A DNA stretch of 64,000 bases from Mesodorylaimus sp. YZB2_4 (taxonomy: Eukaryota; Nematoda; Enoplea; Dorylaimida; Dorylaimidae), in contig JASANH010001213.1 in the NCBI GenBank assembly GCA_030248295.1, positions 372,001 to 436,000 of the forward strand, written 5' to 3'. The translations under genes were made by a program, and so were the position numbers. Positions 8,941 to 21,287 of the stretch are shown here, piece after piece; the first letter of the stretch is position 1, and every line of letters begins with the position of its first letter. The notes beneath the pieces are model-generated. The model did no database searches, was not told where the DNA came from, and saw only the letters and a program-made list of their open reading frames with translations.

Positions 8941-11900
8941 TGTTAAAATAGGGTGGTGTCCACCCTCTGTACGGGGTACCTACACCGGTCTTGCTGGTTC
9001 GAATGACCACTCACTGCGCTGTCCCTATAACGCCGTACAGCAGCAACGTACAGAGCTTATTTCTGTGCCCTTGTGGACAGCTCCACGACGAGTAGGTCGC
9101 AAAAAATACCCTTTTTATAAGACTTACTTTATATGAAAGGGGGAAGGTCGCTGAGGTTCTGGAGTCGGTACCGACCGCGCCACCCGATGTTCATCGACAA
9201 CTGACAGGAGAGGGCCAGGATTCGTTTGAGCTGCCAACAGCCGCGATTACCTTGGTTTTTCGCTCACGAGGGTAGGCCTGCTTGTTTTTGAGGTAACGCG
9301 CTTCTAAAGGCATATAATCGTTTTCTCGTCGCTCCCATGACCCACCCTTCTCCTAGGAACCCAATACTTCGTACACGGCAGCGATCAATACAAGCAATGA
9401 CACGCCATATATATGTTGCCACAATTAAGATCACTCTGAATGTCACACCGACGATCGCAACTCCGTCCAACCAAAATGCCTAATGGTCGACGGCAGAGTT
9501 GGAGCTCGATTTATCGTTTCGTTTGGCCATGTAGGTTCAGTCTTGTCTGTACGAGTATTCGCTGCTTGACTGCTCAGGTTCTCATCGTGACGCACCAATG
9601 AGTTGGGACTTGAGCTTCGATACCTGAAAAGCAAGCTACAAGTTAGGAGCGACAAGGGAGCGGAAGAGACCAAACTTACTTCACCGAGCCCTTGATTGTC
9701 GACCAGCACTTTGGAGATCAATCCAACAAGACCATCTTCATCCAGCTATGTGCCACTCGCATCGGAAGTCGGGCCTGAAAGTTAAGGCACGAGAAGTCAG
9801 TCTGCTGAGTAAACCATGCTTACCCTTGGTCTCATCCATCGCCCGTTGAATTCGACTTTCGATCCAATTGCCGCTTCGTCGATTCTTCTTTCTTGCGTGA
9901 CGTTGGCCTGATCGGGAGACCAGTTTCCAGCTGCACCACGGGGAGGTCGTCACATCGCAGCCATTCCGATACACAGACCCATCTGGCGTTGGTCGAGACC
10001 AACATTCGTGGGCGACTGCAACGAGACCAGCCGGCGTGGGCAACAAGACCCACATTCGCTGGCAACTGGCTCACTGGCGATGGCAACGGACTGACAGGCG
10101 TGGGCAACAAGACCCACATTTGTGCAGTCAAGACCATCATTCGTGAACGAGCAGTCAATCGGAATGACGAGGTACGGCCAGCAGCGCGATTATATGTATT
10201 GGCCGCGAGACAGTGTAAAGTGTCAAAAGTGCGGTGGACCAGCGAGGGCAGTGTGAAGTGGCGGGAACGTACCATACGTAGTAGGCTGCGAGGCCAGTGA
10301 GGAGTGGCGAGAATGCAGTATTCCCTGCCAGAAAAATATGATGGTGCCCAGCGATCAGTCCATCTGTGGCAGGACGCCTTCGAGGGCGATTCTCCCGCTA
10401 GGGGGAACGCTCGCTGCCCAGTTGGTCCCTCGTTGCCCAGGTGGTGGAATGAATGGAAACGGCGTTCGGTGATTGTCTGATCGGGTCCGATCGATGGGAA
10501 AGTGATCAGTGGAGGAGGCGGAGTCTAAATCCCTTATGACCCCTTCGCTGCTGCGAGAGCATTCTTAGCAAATGCTGACCGAAGTGAAGAATACATCACG
10601 AACCCTGAAGGCATCAAGCATCGAGTATCAGCAACGGTCTACAGAGAAAGCAGGAGCATACACCTGCTGTGTCTATTGGGATATCACAGAGAAGGGAAAG
10701 ACAGGACAAGACGTGGTTTTCATGGATCAGTTTCCGTTTGTTACGAACTGAAACGACACTGTCCGCCATTTTCGTGACGACTGAGAGAGGCCAACGCACA
10801 AATATTAGAAGAAATTTTATGAGAAAACACCCACCGTAAAACTGACAATGAGTTCGAAACAATAACAAAGTCATTGCAGCAGAGCACTGAGGTTATTTAT
10901 ACTCGTATGTTGGCCGGGGACGAAGTGGGTCAGGGGCGAAAAAGGCCGGGGACGAAATGGCCAGGGACGAAACGGCAGGGACGAAAAGGCGGGGACGAAA
11001 TGGCGGGGACGAAGTGTCCGAATGCCCTGTGTACGCTTGAGTCCAGCCGAAAACACTCACTCCGTTCACTTCGGCCCTATTCGACCTTTTGCCCTGGTCA
11101 AGCCGGGCGGACAGTTGGCGATCTCATTACACTTCTTCGTAATTCCCTATTGTTGGCAGTCTTCGTGCATCAGTTATGGACAAGCATGATCAGAACACCA
11201 GTTGGCAACAGTTCGATCAGTTCAGTTCCAGTCACGACAGTACCTATGCACTCAGGTACTACCAGAGCGCTGTGATATTTCTCCCCTTGCGAACACCTCT
11301 GTATTTTACAGAATCGTTACTAGTTAGAGCGAAGAGCACGTATAAGGAGAAGAAGCTACAGTAGGGGGGGGGGGGGGGAGACCAACTTTGCCAGTCGAAG
11401 ACAGGTCGACAGAGAGGAGACGGCTCTCTATGCCATCGTGCCTTGGCTAGCAACCTAGTCACTGAGCAGGGCCAGTCAGGGGGAGCCCGCTTTAGGTCTA
11501 CTAACGATAAGGAGCTACAGAACCGTGGCAGCGGGCACATACGCTGCGTGGGAATCTGACTGTGAATGGAGGACCCATATCAATGCGATGTTCTCCCTGA
11601 ATAAAGGCGTAGCCTCTCCTCTGTCGATATGTCGGCCATCTACAGTGCAGTGAAGCTTTAAAGCATAGCATGCTCGGGGTATACTGGCACCAGCCGTGCT
11701 AACATATTCGGAAGGTTATCATTTTGCTGATAGGTTTCTGTACATCGCTATCTGTGCAAGCCAGGCTACAAGTCAGCCTGTAGTTGTGTATCTGATACTT
11801 ATATGGTGGCTTTTTAAAATTTTTGAGTTGGGTCCCGCGACACATCAGTTCCCTTAGGGGCTTCCAACCGACCCGCATTGCCTATAGCCGGTGTAATCCG

Positions 11901-12159
11901 CACCTCTTCGTGCAAGTGATTCCTTCTCTGCCTGTCCGCACAGCACGTGTGTTTCCAGCACATGAATTACTTCCGCGTGTTCTTCCCTGCCCGGCAACGG
12001 ATCAGGTCTAGTCAAAATCGATCTCTATCTCCATACCAGTTCTGCGTCACTGGCCAACCCCACAGGCTGGCGTCCAAAAGTCCTCCCTGAGTTCACGTTG
12101 GCGATTCCGTCTAGTACGGCCGTGTCTGGCTACCAGTGTTCGACTCCCTCGCATATTCT
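8941..12159. other. Gene-poor stretch, no gene recognised
   Basis: Short open frames only. 10020-10130 repeats the phrase GGCAACAAGACCCACATT twice; its reverse complement recurs near 45236. 10915-11015 has imperfect GGGGACGAAA-type units. No tRNA or rRNA was seen. Confidence 0.4.
10915..11015 (+). repeat. Short GGGACGAAA-type tandem repeat
   Basis: About seven imperfect 9-12 bp units such as GGGGACGAAATGG and AGGGACGAAACGG. Confidence 0.65.
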
Positions 12160-12322
12160 ATATTCTGGTGGGTTAGGCGTCTACCTCTCACGCCAGATGC
12201 GCAGTCACGGGCGAGTGTTCCACTCGCGGGCCAGTAAATCATTTCGTGTAAAATGTGTCCCTTCACCCTCGAGTGCGCATAAGCGTTTGGTGATGTGGTA
12301 AAACATGAACATGACATGAACG
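12160..12322 (+). mobile_element. SINE-A, near-complete copy
   Basis: tRNA-like head CTGGTGGGTTAGGCG, B-box GAGTGTTCCACTCGC, then AAATCATTTCGTGT, the CCCTTCACCCTCGAGTGCG block, TAAGCGTTTGGTGATGTGG and an ACATGAACATGACATGAAC tail. Closely similar copies are at 15925-16094 (-) and 28996-29160 (+). Confidence 0.85.
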
Positions 12323-13354
12323 GGCTTACTAAACTGCCCTCCTCACCGTCAGCCGGAACAGAACTGTGGCCTCCCGGTCAGCGTTGCTGGCCCAAGCAAT
12401 GCGGACCAACGCATTAACCAAATAACCCAGCGCGGGTCTCAATCTTTGGTGCCTTCTTCCTCGCGTCCTTGCTACCTTTTGGGGGTCGTCAGGCAGGGCA
12501 CTAGCATCCTATACTACTATCGCCTAGTGCCTCTGTGACCACGTTATAAGTGGAATAATCGGCCCCAGCGCCCGTATTGTATTTCTTTTTGGCAGGGTGG
12601 CGAGTATCGGACCAGCTGACGGGCGACGAAACTGGCGACTTCCACCTGACCTTCACACCAGGCATTCCTCCTTGCATTGTGGAGTCCACTTGACCTTGTG
12701 GAGTCCGCCTCTTTGTCTTTTGTGTGGCTACAGTAAAAACACAAATTATGCCCTACTTGTCACAGAAAGAAGAGTCTACGGACAGACTGGTTCGACGGCA
12801 AAAAAACGAACGGAGATCATGGAAGAATCACACCAGTATTAGGATGAGAGTAAGAACGCAGATGTATTGAAAGAACAGCAGAGCGAACGATGAAGCCTTC
12901 CCAAGCAAGATGGGCAGTTTTTGGTGCTTTAATGACTTTACGAGTGTGATAAGGATGGACTATGCATGTACTATGTACGCCCTCTGGCCTATTAGCGCGC
13001 TGGCTCAGAGAATCGGTCCCTCTCTCTGGTTGCAGGCCTCGACAGAGAACTAGTCTTGACCTCCTGGTCTGCACCTGCTCTATGAGCACACGGCCCTTGT
13101 GGTGTGGTGGCTAATGAACTATAAAACGAGGTGTCCCTAGACTGCGTGGGACTGTTCCTGTGGCTCGAGCTTAGGTCTCTGGTTAGCTCTAGATAGCCCT
13201 AGGATTACACTGGCGTCACGAACAGGATATCTCCCGTGGCTGGGAGACGTCAACCTCTCGGGTTGATGTTTCACGTGTGACTTGCGTGCTCCAGCCGGAG
13301 TTTTTGTCCCGCTGACTTCGGTCAGCTACCACCCTCCTACGCCTGCCAGGCTTG
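12323..13354. other. Repeat-like sequence, no gene recognised
   Basis: 13230-13345 contains GTCAACCTCTCGGGTTGATG and a CCAGCCGGAG block similar to the interior of MITE-2 (48861-49026). Otherwise nothing was identified. Confidence 0.4.
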
Positions 13355-13443
13355 GTTACACGAGTACCCGGGATGAGTCCAGCACTCGCTCCCAAACAAT
13401 GTGGAGAGACGAATGCCGAACCACTGGACCATCGTGGCCGCTA
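13355..13443 (-). mobile_element. SINE-B 5' head fragment
   Basis: The minus strand reads GCGGCCACGATGGTCCAGTG, then TTGTTTGGGAGCGAGTGCTGG and a diverged B-box. It matches the head of the SINE-B copies at 26480-26882 and 62205-62585. Confidence 0.65.
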
Positions 13444-13662
13444 GCTGGTATCTGATGCAACCAGTATTAAATTGGGCGCCCACCAAGGCTCAGCGCTTTC
13501 CCCACTTCATATGTACTGTTACGTCTGATACACAACCAAAACAGCCATGGACCCTGCTCTTCGCCGACAATGCGATGGTGGCCCGTAGAACGCAGTTTCT
13601 GTGAAAGCGGCAAGGCTGCGACTTTGGGCGAAGGCCAGTTGACCAAATAATAGCATGAAGCG

Positions 13663-13689
13663 AAAAAAAAAAAAAAAAAAAAAAAAAAA
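13663..13689 (+). repeat. Poly-A run (27 A)
   Basis: Uninterrupted A tract after a non-coding sequence. It could be a retroposon tail, but no parent element is identifiable. Confidence 0.7.
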
Positions 13690-14108
13690 CACGACAACTG
13701 AATAGGCTATGCTGCGTTATCTACGATTAGAAAATATACGCGTCATCGGATAGTTAGGCAGGCCTCATTATTTTAAAAGCAAAACCTGATGATAGGCCAA
13801 CCTCGTTTCATAATAAACCTCGCCTTTGTCACCGACTGTGCGAGAAATTTTGCGAAAATTTGGCTGTTCAACTTATAGCACTTTTGAGAGAAAAACGGGC
13901 CAAAATTATGCATCTGTGCAGAATGCAGCCTAAATCTGATTGGATGAATAAAATATCTGCTTACGATTAGATAAGACATACATCTACAGTACTTGGACAT
14001 ATCCCACCCAGCTAGGAGGGAGAGAAGAGAAATTAGATTCCTAACTACAGTAATCGAAGCTTACTGTAACTTTACCATTACGGGAGGAAGACACGCGTGA
14101 CAACATGA

Positions 14109-14396
14109 CCATTCGCGTCGCGGACAGAATGGTCTAAATGTAGATGCCGAAGGGACAACACCCTGGCGGACATAATAATCCGTGACAAGGAGCAGAAACG
14201 GCGGCTCGACGTGGAGAACTGTTTTGGATTTGGCGACTCGGACGAGGCGGATCAACAAGCCAGCTCGAGTGTGGAGCGGGCTACTGGAGAAGCGCAGGCT
14301 CGTTCCGAGAGTGTGGACGCCTTGTTGGAGGCGGCTGCGTGTGGGGATGATTTTCCGCGGGAATGCACGAGACAGGGGGTGGGGGGCGAGATGTAG
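14109..14396 (+). CDS. Unrecognised acidic open frame (possible last exon)
   Basis: A frame open from the stop at about 14106 to TAG at 14394 reads DNTLADIIIRDKEQKRRLDV, then ENCFGFGDSDEADQQ and an acidic, Ala-rich tail. Composition and length look coding rather than random. There is no obvious start and I recognise no family. It could be the final exon of a gene whose earlier exons I did not find, or chance. Confidence 0.3.
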   Translation, partial: PFASRTEWSKCRCRRDNTLADIIIRDKEQKRRLDVENCFGFGDSDEADQQASSSVERATGEAQARSESVDALLEAAACGDDFPRECTRQGVGGEM

Positions 14397-14622
14397 TGTA
14401 TGCTAGAGGTAAGGTTCGAGGTGTCTTTTATAACGAAATGTGTAACAAATGCGTAAACCCAGGTTCAATATGTAATGTTGGTAATTATGGTTAGATCATG
14501 TAAGTTTTATTGTTTCAGTTCTTCGGCGTCTGTTTTCGCTGTGATAAATGGTTCATCGACTGGCAGTGCCGAGCTGAAATGGGAGGTGTGTCGGGATATG
14601 ATGTGGGGCATGACAGAGCAGA

Positions 14623-15752
14623 TTACCACTTCGCTATCACCACATCCTTGACTGGTCGATCGGATTTGGTCTCGACGTTCTCGATTTTGCGAACTATGTC
14701 CATGCCTTCGAGGACCTGGAAGAAGGAGGGGTGGAGGGATTGTAGAAGAGGGGGCATGAGTGTACTTTGCCGAATACGACGTGTTTCCCATCGAGCCAGG
14801 CAGTTCGCTTGGATGTGATGAAGAATTGGCTGCCGTTGGTGTCCTTGCCTGAAATGGTGGATCTGAGGTTGGAAAAAGTGAATGTGGCTGGGATATAAAA
14901 CAGAAACTGGCAAGAGCGAGTGACCTTGGAAGTACAAATAAAGTGCGGCTATTGGTGGGAATTCAGGCAAATGCTGTTCGCATAGTAGAAAGGTGGTCTG
15001 GAACATGGCAGACCAGTCCAGGACAGAGGCACATTTGAGGGATAATGGTAGTTTCCAGTGCGTAGACAATCAAATACATAAGATGTGAGAGGGGATCGAA
15101 CCTGGTGGGTACGGGGCCTTGGATGTAGATATCGAACAGTGATGGCCGACTTACCGTCATTGGCCATGCTGACCCAACCAGCGCCATAATGAGAGAGCTT
15201 GAAGTTCTCGTCAGGGAATCGGTCTCCGTAGACGCTACGACCGCCAGTGCCATCGCCACTTGTGAAATCACCTCCTAAATCAGAGTTGAGTGGTCAAAAA
15301 CAATCTACAGTGGAATGCAAGCAAGGAGTCACACTGACACTGTCTTAAAGTGTTTTATGGCAGGGAATTCTAATATGCCCTAGTATGTGAAGATGGGACT
15401 GACCTTGAATCATAAAATTCTTGATGACGCGATGGAACTTTGAGCCTTCATACGAGTCTTTCTTGGGGTTGTCGCCAGTGCACAGATACTTGAAGTTCCT
15501 CGCAGTGTTTGGCACAGTCTTGCCAAACAAGCCGATCACAATGCGTCCTGCATCTGCACCACCAATCTGGATATCGAAGGCCACCTTGTCGGTGACGATG
15601 GCGTCCAGATCTTCGGCTGCCTGTGCAAGGGAACTTAGTCTGGGCCTGGTGCATCTCACGATTTAGGGGGGGGGGGGAACTCTCAAATAGTCATTACTTA
15701 CTGTAATGCCAGCAATGGCAACGGCCACACCGAGGAGCAGTGCAGAGTGCAT
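14623..15752 (-). CDS. PPIB: ER-type cyclophilin B (peptidyl-prolyl isomerase), copy B, complete
   Basis: Five exons: 15752-15702, 15620-15404, 15274-15155, 14848-14766 and 14715-14623. They join in frame to 187 residues. A 17-residue signal peptide precedes one cyclophilin domain. Visible active-site motifs are [15 protein letters not shown], the [10 protein letters not shown] segment after GKDT, and [13 protein letters not shown]. The protein ends VKDVVIAKW with no ER-retention tail such as KDEL. It folds proline-containing secretory clients, which fits the collagen-rich secretory load of nematodes (inference). Its start faces clpX across about 700 bp. Copy A at 1-798 is a close paralogue. 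Confidence 0.95.
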
Positions 15753-16447
15753 TCTTCCAAGCAAAAACGACGACCTTCTCTGGCGATGCTAAACTGGCGA
15801 CTGGCCTCAGAAGCTCGAGCAAACAGAGATAGGCCAACGGAAGTCCCCGACATGACGACGTGTCCTTGTCTACAGCCAAAACTAGTTGTGTACTTTTCAA
15901 TAGTTGATGTATGGTCGGCGACTCATGTTCATGTTCATGTTTTACCTCATCACCAAACGCTTATGCGCACTCGAGGGTGAAGGGACACATTTTACACGAA
16001 ATGATTTACCGGCCCGCGAGTCGAACACTCGCCCGTAAGAGCGCACCTGGCGTGAGGGGCAGTAGCCTAACCCACCAGGACACGAGGCCGGTAAACTCGG
16101 CCTCCAAGACAACTGTACTGTGCGAGTATCCATTGCTAACTGTAAGACAGAGTCGAGCATGCCAAGGTCAACAAGGCTACGAATCGGCTGGAGAGTGGAG
16201 GCCGAGGAAGACGACTTGTGCTCGAGTTCACGCCTCAAAGGTAAATAAATATTTGAATTCGCGCTATATCTGCTGACGTATTTTGTACCTGAACATAATG
16301 TGCGCGTGGAGGGCTACTGTACTTGCCACACGAAAATAACAGGAATTTTTTTACACATTTCTCTTTCGTTTTGATCTGCTTGAATTAGTCTTGTCGTAAA
16401 TTCCTGCCTGACCACTTTATTCGGGAAATTCTGCTATAAACTCAGAA
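15753..16447. promoter_or_regulatory. Bidirectional promoter region of cyclophilin B and clpX
   Basis: Divergent starts at 15752 (-) and 16448 (+) with no gene between, so both genes probably use this region. A SINE-A copy occupies 15925-16094. CTATAAACTCAG sits a few bases before the clpX ATG; CTCAG could be a trans-splice acceptor. Shared promoter function is inferred. Confidence 0.55.
15925..16094 (-). mobile_element. SINE-A insertion with defined empty site in copy A
   Basis: Flanked by ACTC on both sides (15921-15924 and 16095-16098). The paralogous sequence at 961-975 has a single ACTC and no insert. On the minus strand it runs from GGCCTCGTGTCCTGGTGGG (tRNA-like head, B-box GAGTGTTCGACTCGC) to an (ACATGA)n tail. 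The insertion probably happened after the duplication. Confidence 0.9.
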
Positions 16448-19400
16448 ATGATGGCATCATCGATTAGGCGAGCTTCTATTCTGAGCGATTGTTCTTCGGT
16501 CATTTCTCGTTTTCTGCCTCAACTTGCCACCGACAAGCATTCCAGTCAACAGGTTCGGTACTTGCGTGGTCGCGGTCGGTATTATGGGCGAGATGGATTC
16601 GGCGATGATGGCCATACGTGGGCTTCGGCTTGGTCGGAGGGCGGTAGCGGAGGAAATTCGGACGGCTCGAAGTACGGCAGTGGCAAACCTCCGCAAGGCC
16701 TTCGTGGAAATCCCTCCAGCGGCATATTGAACGGACCTTCAGATTCAAAGGGCCGTGGAACCGGCTTCGGCGGTGGCCGTAGCGGTGGTGGTGGTGCGAT
16801 CGGCGGCAGTGGAAGCACGGATGATCCAACTGTGGTCAAGTGTCCGCGATGCAAGACTGAATGTGTCAACGAGACATTCGTGTGTGAGTGCTCCAGATAT
16901 TTTTACTTTATCCGCGCTTGGGGTTTTCTCCGTATTGCCTTCTGGATTCACCCCCCCCCCGATTGTTAGCTTTTTCCTCGCGTCATATTTTCAGCTAAAC
17001 TATATTCTGCTGGCTGGTAATCTTTCCCTTGAGCACACATCGCATCCGTCTGCCCATGCACTCGAACAGGTCGAGCTACGTTGCTCGAGGACGTATCTTC
17101 CTGTCTTTCACTTTCAGACAGAGCCCGAGTGTTTACGTCTATTTTTCAGCGTCTACTCGAATAGTGACGTGTTCTGGTTGTCGTAGTCTGTATTTGTACG
17201 TACCGCTGTCGGAAGCCGATGCTCGGAAGACGCGCGATGTTCAAAATCAACGCAAGCCGTTTCCTTCGCCAAAAGAAGTACCTTCTTATTTATCCTTTTG
17301 CTGCTCTTTTACTGTACAATCAGACTTTTTTAGATTTTCGAGTACTTGGAGAAACATGTTGTTGGTCAGGAGCGTGCCAAGAAATCGTTGTCGGTGGCTG
17401 TCTACAATCATTACAAGCGTATCAACTACTCGCCTCGTCCCACCCCATCTGGAGCTCAAGTTGTCAATGATCCATCTCGTTCCGGTGTGAACACTACTGG
17501 TATGCATTTCAAGCAGTTTGGACACACTTGCATCAAATTATGTCTGCTTTAGCTTTGCTGTTTCCTACGAGCGTTGGAACTAATTTGGGGGGTTTCGCTG
17601 CTCAGAATGCTGCCGACGGCTATTACGCGGAGGAAGAAACTCGCAAGTCGACTGCTGATATCATCAAGTCCAATTATCACGAGCTACGTTTGGAAAAGTC
17701 GAACATAATCTTGCTCGGGCCAACTGGTTCTGGTAAGAATGTCTTCTCGTGTTTGCTCATCCAAATTGGCGGTCAGCTGGCTCCTATGTGGGCATGTAAG
17801 GCGAATAGCAGGCGAGCAACGGTTTGTTAGAAGACTGCACAGGAGGGAGTCTGACGCATATAAACTGACTGACAACACAGCTGGTCAGAGTACAGTATTT
17901 GGGCAGCAGTGGTCGGCAGAGAATGGACAGAAACGATAGAAACCTCAGGTTAATTAATCGTTCGAAAACATAGGGCAGTGGAGCAGGAACTGAACCTGGG
18001 CACAGCGTAGGCGCGTGGATCTTGGTTTCATATAACTAATAAGGGAACATCGCCAACCGTCAAGTCGAACTTTACAAAACCAAAAATTGTAATTTGTTCC
18101 CTCCCCCAGGTGCAAAAGAAAGCTCGTATGACCAGCTGGCCAACAGTGGTCAGCGCTTAAAGTCTGGGGAATGGTTTAAGTTTTGAATTTTTTGGTTTAA
18201 AAAACCCAGAGCCCGGGTGTTGGAAGCATAAACTAGAAGCCCAAAACCTGAAAGCCTAATTTCAAAAGAGCCGTGCGTGTTCTTGTCAACGCTCGGGTTC
18301 CTTGCCATGCAGCAGTGTTCGACCAGGGCCCGACCCTCATCCTTGTGCCCGTCCCCGCCCCTGAAAAAATGTATCGGGGACTCGCCCCAGGAACCTCCCC
18401 GCCTTCGACAGTCGAAAAGATCCACGCACGAAAACATATCAGCGCAGCATTTAGCGCGATGTTGTGAGATGGTTACTTATAAAAAATACTGCGTGATGTG
18501 ACAACGCATTGTGCAAGCAATGCGCAAATGTTGGCCAGTGGGATCAGGTCAGTACTGGTAGTTAGGGCAGGCTAGCTAGCTGTCTGTCAACGCTGTACGT
18601 TTCTCTGAAATGTCGTAAGTGGTCCTATTTTGACAAAGTAGACTAGAAATTTTCAGTGTGAAAAATTTATAATAAAAACCCTGATGTCATTGCTAATATA
18701 ATTGTAAGGCGCAAGATGAGATCGACATGCAATAGCTTCACCAGGTTCCTTATTGATAGTGTTCTTGTCCCTGCTAATCCGTAATAGATTTACGGTATAT
18801 GTGAAGGCTTCGGATAAAAATGCAGGGTAAACTTCATGAAGTTTTGAGAACATGTGAAGAAATAAACATATAAGCCGACTCAAAAAGCTTTTTCTTATCC
18901 CCGACGCCACCGGGGTTATGTCCAGCACCCGAAAAACCCAGATGGCCATCCCCGAGCCCGAAACAAATTATTTTTTTTGGTTGAGTAATGTTCGACTCGA
19001 CGATTGCCGATGTTCCCTTGTGAGAAGGGGACCTGCTGCAATCACTGGTCTATATTTGACTCGACTTGCCCGTAGTATCTCCGCTATGGGCATGATGGTA
19101 GGCCTGGCCGGTGCTCTCCTCTCCACTACAGCAAAACCATTTCCGTCTCGGCTCACTCTTTAGTGGTCTGGAGTACCAGGAAGAAATACCATTGACCGCG
19201 GGAGGTTTCTTCTTGGTTGTTGGCTGGGTTTAACCGATGGTCATCAAAGTGCTCCTTTTCAGGTAAAACACTGTTGGCCCAAACCATAGCCCAGTGCTTG
19301 GACGTACCGTTCGTCATGTGCGATTGTACGACATTGACTCAGGCTGGTTACGTGGGCGAAGATGTGGAATCAGTGGTCAGTCGTCTGTTGCAGGAAGCCA

Positions 19401-20943
19401 AAGGAAACGTGGAGCGTGCCCAAATGGGGATCATATTTCTGGACGAAGTGGACAAAATTGGTGCTGTGCCCGGCGTCCATCAGTTGCGCGATGTTGGTGG
19501 TGAAGGCGTGCAGCAGGTTGATATACTTGATTTGTTATTCATCAGGCAGTAGTCGAAGGTTCTGTTCGTTTAGGCCTTATTGAAACTGTTGGAAGGCTCG
19601 ACGGTTAGCGTTCCGCAAAGTAGTTCGAGGAAGATGCGCAGCGAATCGGTGCTAGTGGACACTACGAATATTCTATTCGTGGCGTCCGGTGCATTCAATG
19701 GGCTCGACCGTGTTGTTGGAAGGCGGACGCAGGAGAAAGTGAGGAGAGCTGAGTTGAATCAGTGAAACCTGAAAAGTGTCCTTTTTAGTCTTTCGGCTTC
19801 GTTATGGGCAAAAATGGACTGTCGCAACGACGACATTTTGGGCAGCAATTGGACTTGTCTAATGTCCGTAAGTCGACCACTGCCGATACGATTGAGGAGA
19901 ATGTCGAACGGGACTCTCTCTTGACTCAAGTGGAAGCTCGAGATTTGATGGAATTCGGTATGATTCCAGAATTTGTCGGTAAGAGTAACTGTGCAGTAGG
20001 AGTAGCCTAGTTTTTATTATTTTCTTCGAATTTTAGGCCGTTTTCCCATCGTAGTACCATTCCAAACATTAGGCGTTGATTTGTTAGTGCGAATTTTGCA
20101 AGAACCTAGGAATTCGGTTTTAGCTCAATACAAAGGGCTGTTTAGCTTGGATGGGGTAAGTTTTAGTGCTCATTCGACATGGTTTTTTCATGTCATGGCC
20201 TACAAGTTCGTAGTTTTGGGAGTGTGAAGTGATCGATATTTCCATTATCGATTATTTGCCCCTTTTGGCGCAATAGTTTGACTAATCTGTCTAGAACGCC
20301 CTTTTGTTAGTTGACCGCCCGAAAATCGGTTCCTACCTGTTTGGAGTCCCGTAGATAAAAATATTAGGAGTGAAGGAGCAGAAAAAAATCCTAATTTTTT
20401 TGTTCAGCCATTTTCTAAAAGTTTTTGGACATTTTGGATTTCAGTCTCATTTTACAAGACCAGAAAAGTATCTGAACGGGGTGTCTGTTTTTTTGATGTA
20501 GCATGAAATATAGGGTATACTTGCCAATTTCGAAATGTAGACAATGGCAGGAAGCTTCTCCCAGCATCTGAAACTTGCCGAAAAATGAATCTAATGCCGA
20601 CTGAGCAGGAATGCACGTTCGATTTAGGTGGAGCTGATGGTGACTGAGGATGCGATGATTGCCTTGGCGAATCTGGCCCTGGAAAGGAAAACCGGGGCTC
20701 GTGGGCTGCGAGCCATTCTGGTAAGAGAATAGTCTTTATTGGTGTTCATGTTGGGGATGAGTGTGCTTTTTGCAGGAGGAAATCCTTCTCGAGGCCATGT
20801 ACGAAACCCCGCGCAGTGATATCACGACTGTCGTTGTGACTCCGCAGGCTGTGAAAAAAGAGAAACCAGTGGAATATATTCGTCGAGCAGAGAAACAAGA
20901 ATCGCAGAGGCACAAAGTTGGAGAAATTGCTTCTCAGGCTTGA
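16448..20943 (+). CDS. CLPX: Mitochondrial ClpX, AAA+ unfoldase of the ClpXP protease
   Basis: Unfolds substrates and feeds them to ClpP in the mitochondrial matrix. Ten exons: 16448-16883, 17150-17277, 17334-17499, 17553-17732, 19263-19516, 19574-19738, 19789-19978, 20037-20155, 20628-20720 and 20776-20943. They give 632 residues, close to the human length. An Arg/Ser-rich presequence and Gly-rich linker precede a zinc site (Cys132, 135, 153, 156). Then come Walker A GPTGSGKT (299-306), pore loop GYVG (332-335), Walker B FLDEVD (Asp364/Glu365), sensor 1 [14 protein letters not shown], the Arg finger in FVGRFP and sensor 2 GARGLR. All key residues are intact. Intron 4 is unusually long (1530 nt) and repeat-filled. 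A broken copy of exon 1 lies at 1297-1734. Confidence 0.96.
18041..19023 (+). mobile_element. MITE-3 copy inside clpX intron 4, itself interrupted
   Basis: Starts AAGGGAACATCGCCAACCGT and ends CGATTGCCGATGTTCCCTT, the two inverted ends of MITE-3. The expected ~460 bp is expanded to ~980 bp, and the sequence from about 18320 to 18980 does not match the intact copy at 47541-47999, suggesting a nested insertion. It lies wholly within the intron. Confidence 0.7.
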
Positions 20944-21287
20944 AAAGAGGGCACAATTTTCATGTACTAATTTAGATGTTCTAGATAGATGGTGTGTACA
21001 TTTTGTGAAGATGTAGGCATAAAAAGTTTATGCTGTGGGTTTGACTTGGTGGAATCACCTGCTGGGTCAGGTTTTAAAATATTTTGTCTTGGTGACTGCA
21101 TTTGAATTTGGGCATACTGTATGATTTTCAGGTACAGTTACATCAGGTGTCTGGTGTGCGCTGGCGAGAAGAAGGACATCGTTTTCGTTCCATTTCATTC
21201 TCGTGGGTTGCGATTTATCGATGCGTCACGTGTTTGGATATAACGGTATAAAGGTGAACGAAGGAAAGTTTTGACAAGGACATTAGA
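20944..21287. promoter_or_regulatory. Intergenic region between clpX and the RING gene
   Basis: 3' flank of clpX and 5' flank of the RING-H2 gene, both on the plus strand. CATTAG occurs just before the ATG at 21288. No other feature was identified. Confidence 0.4.
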
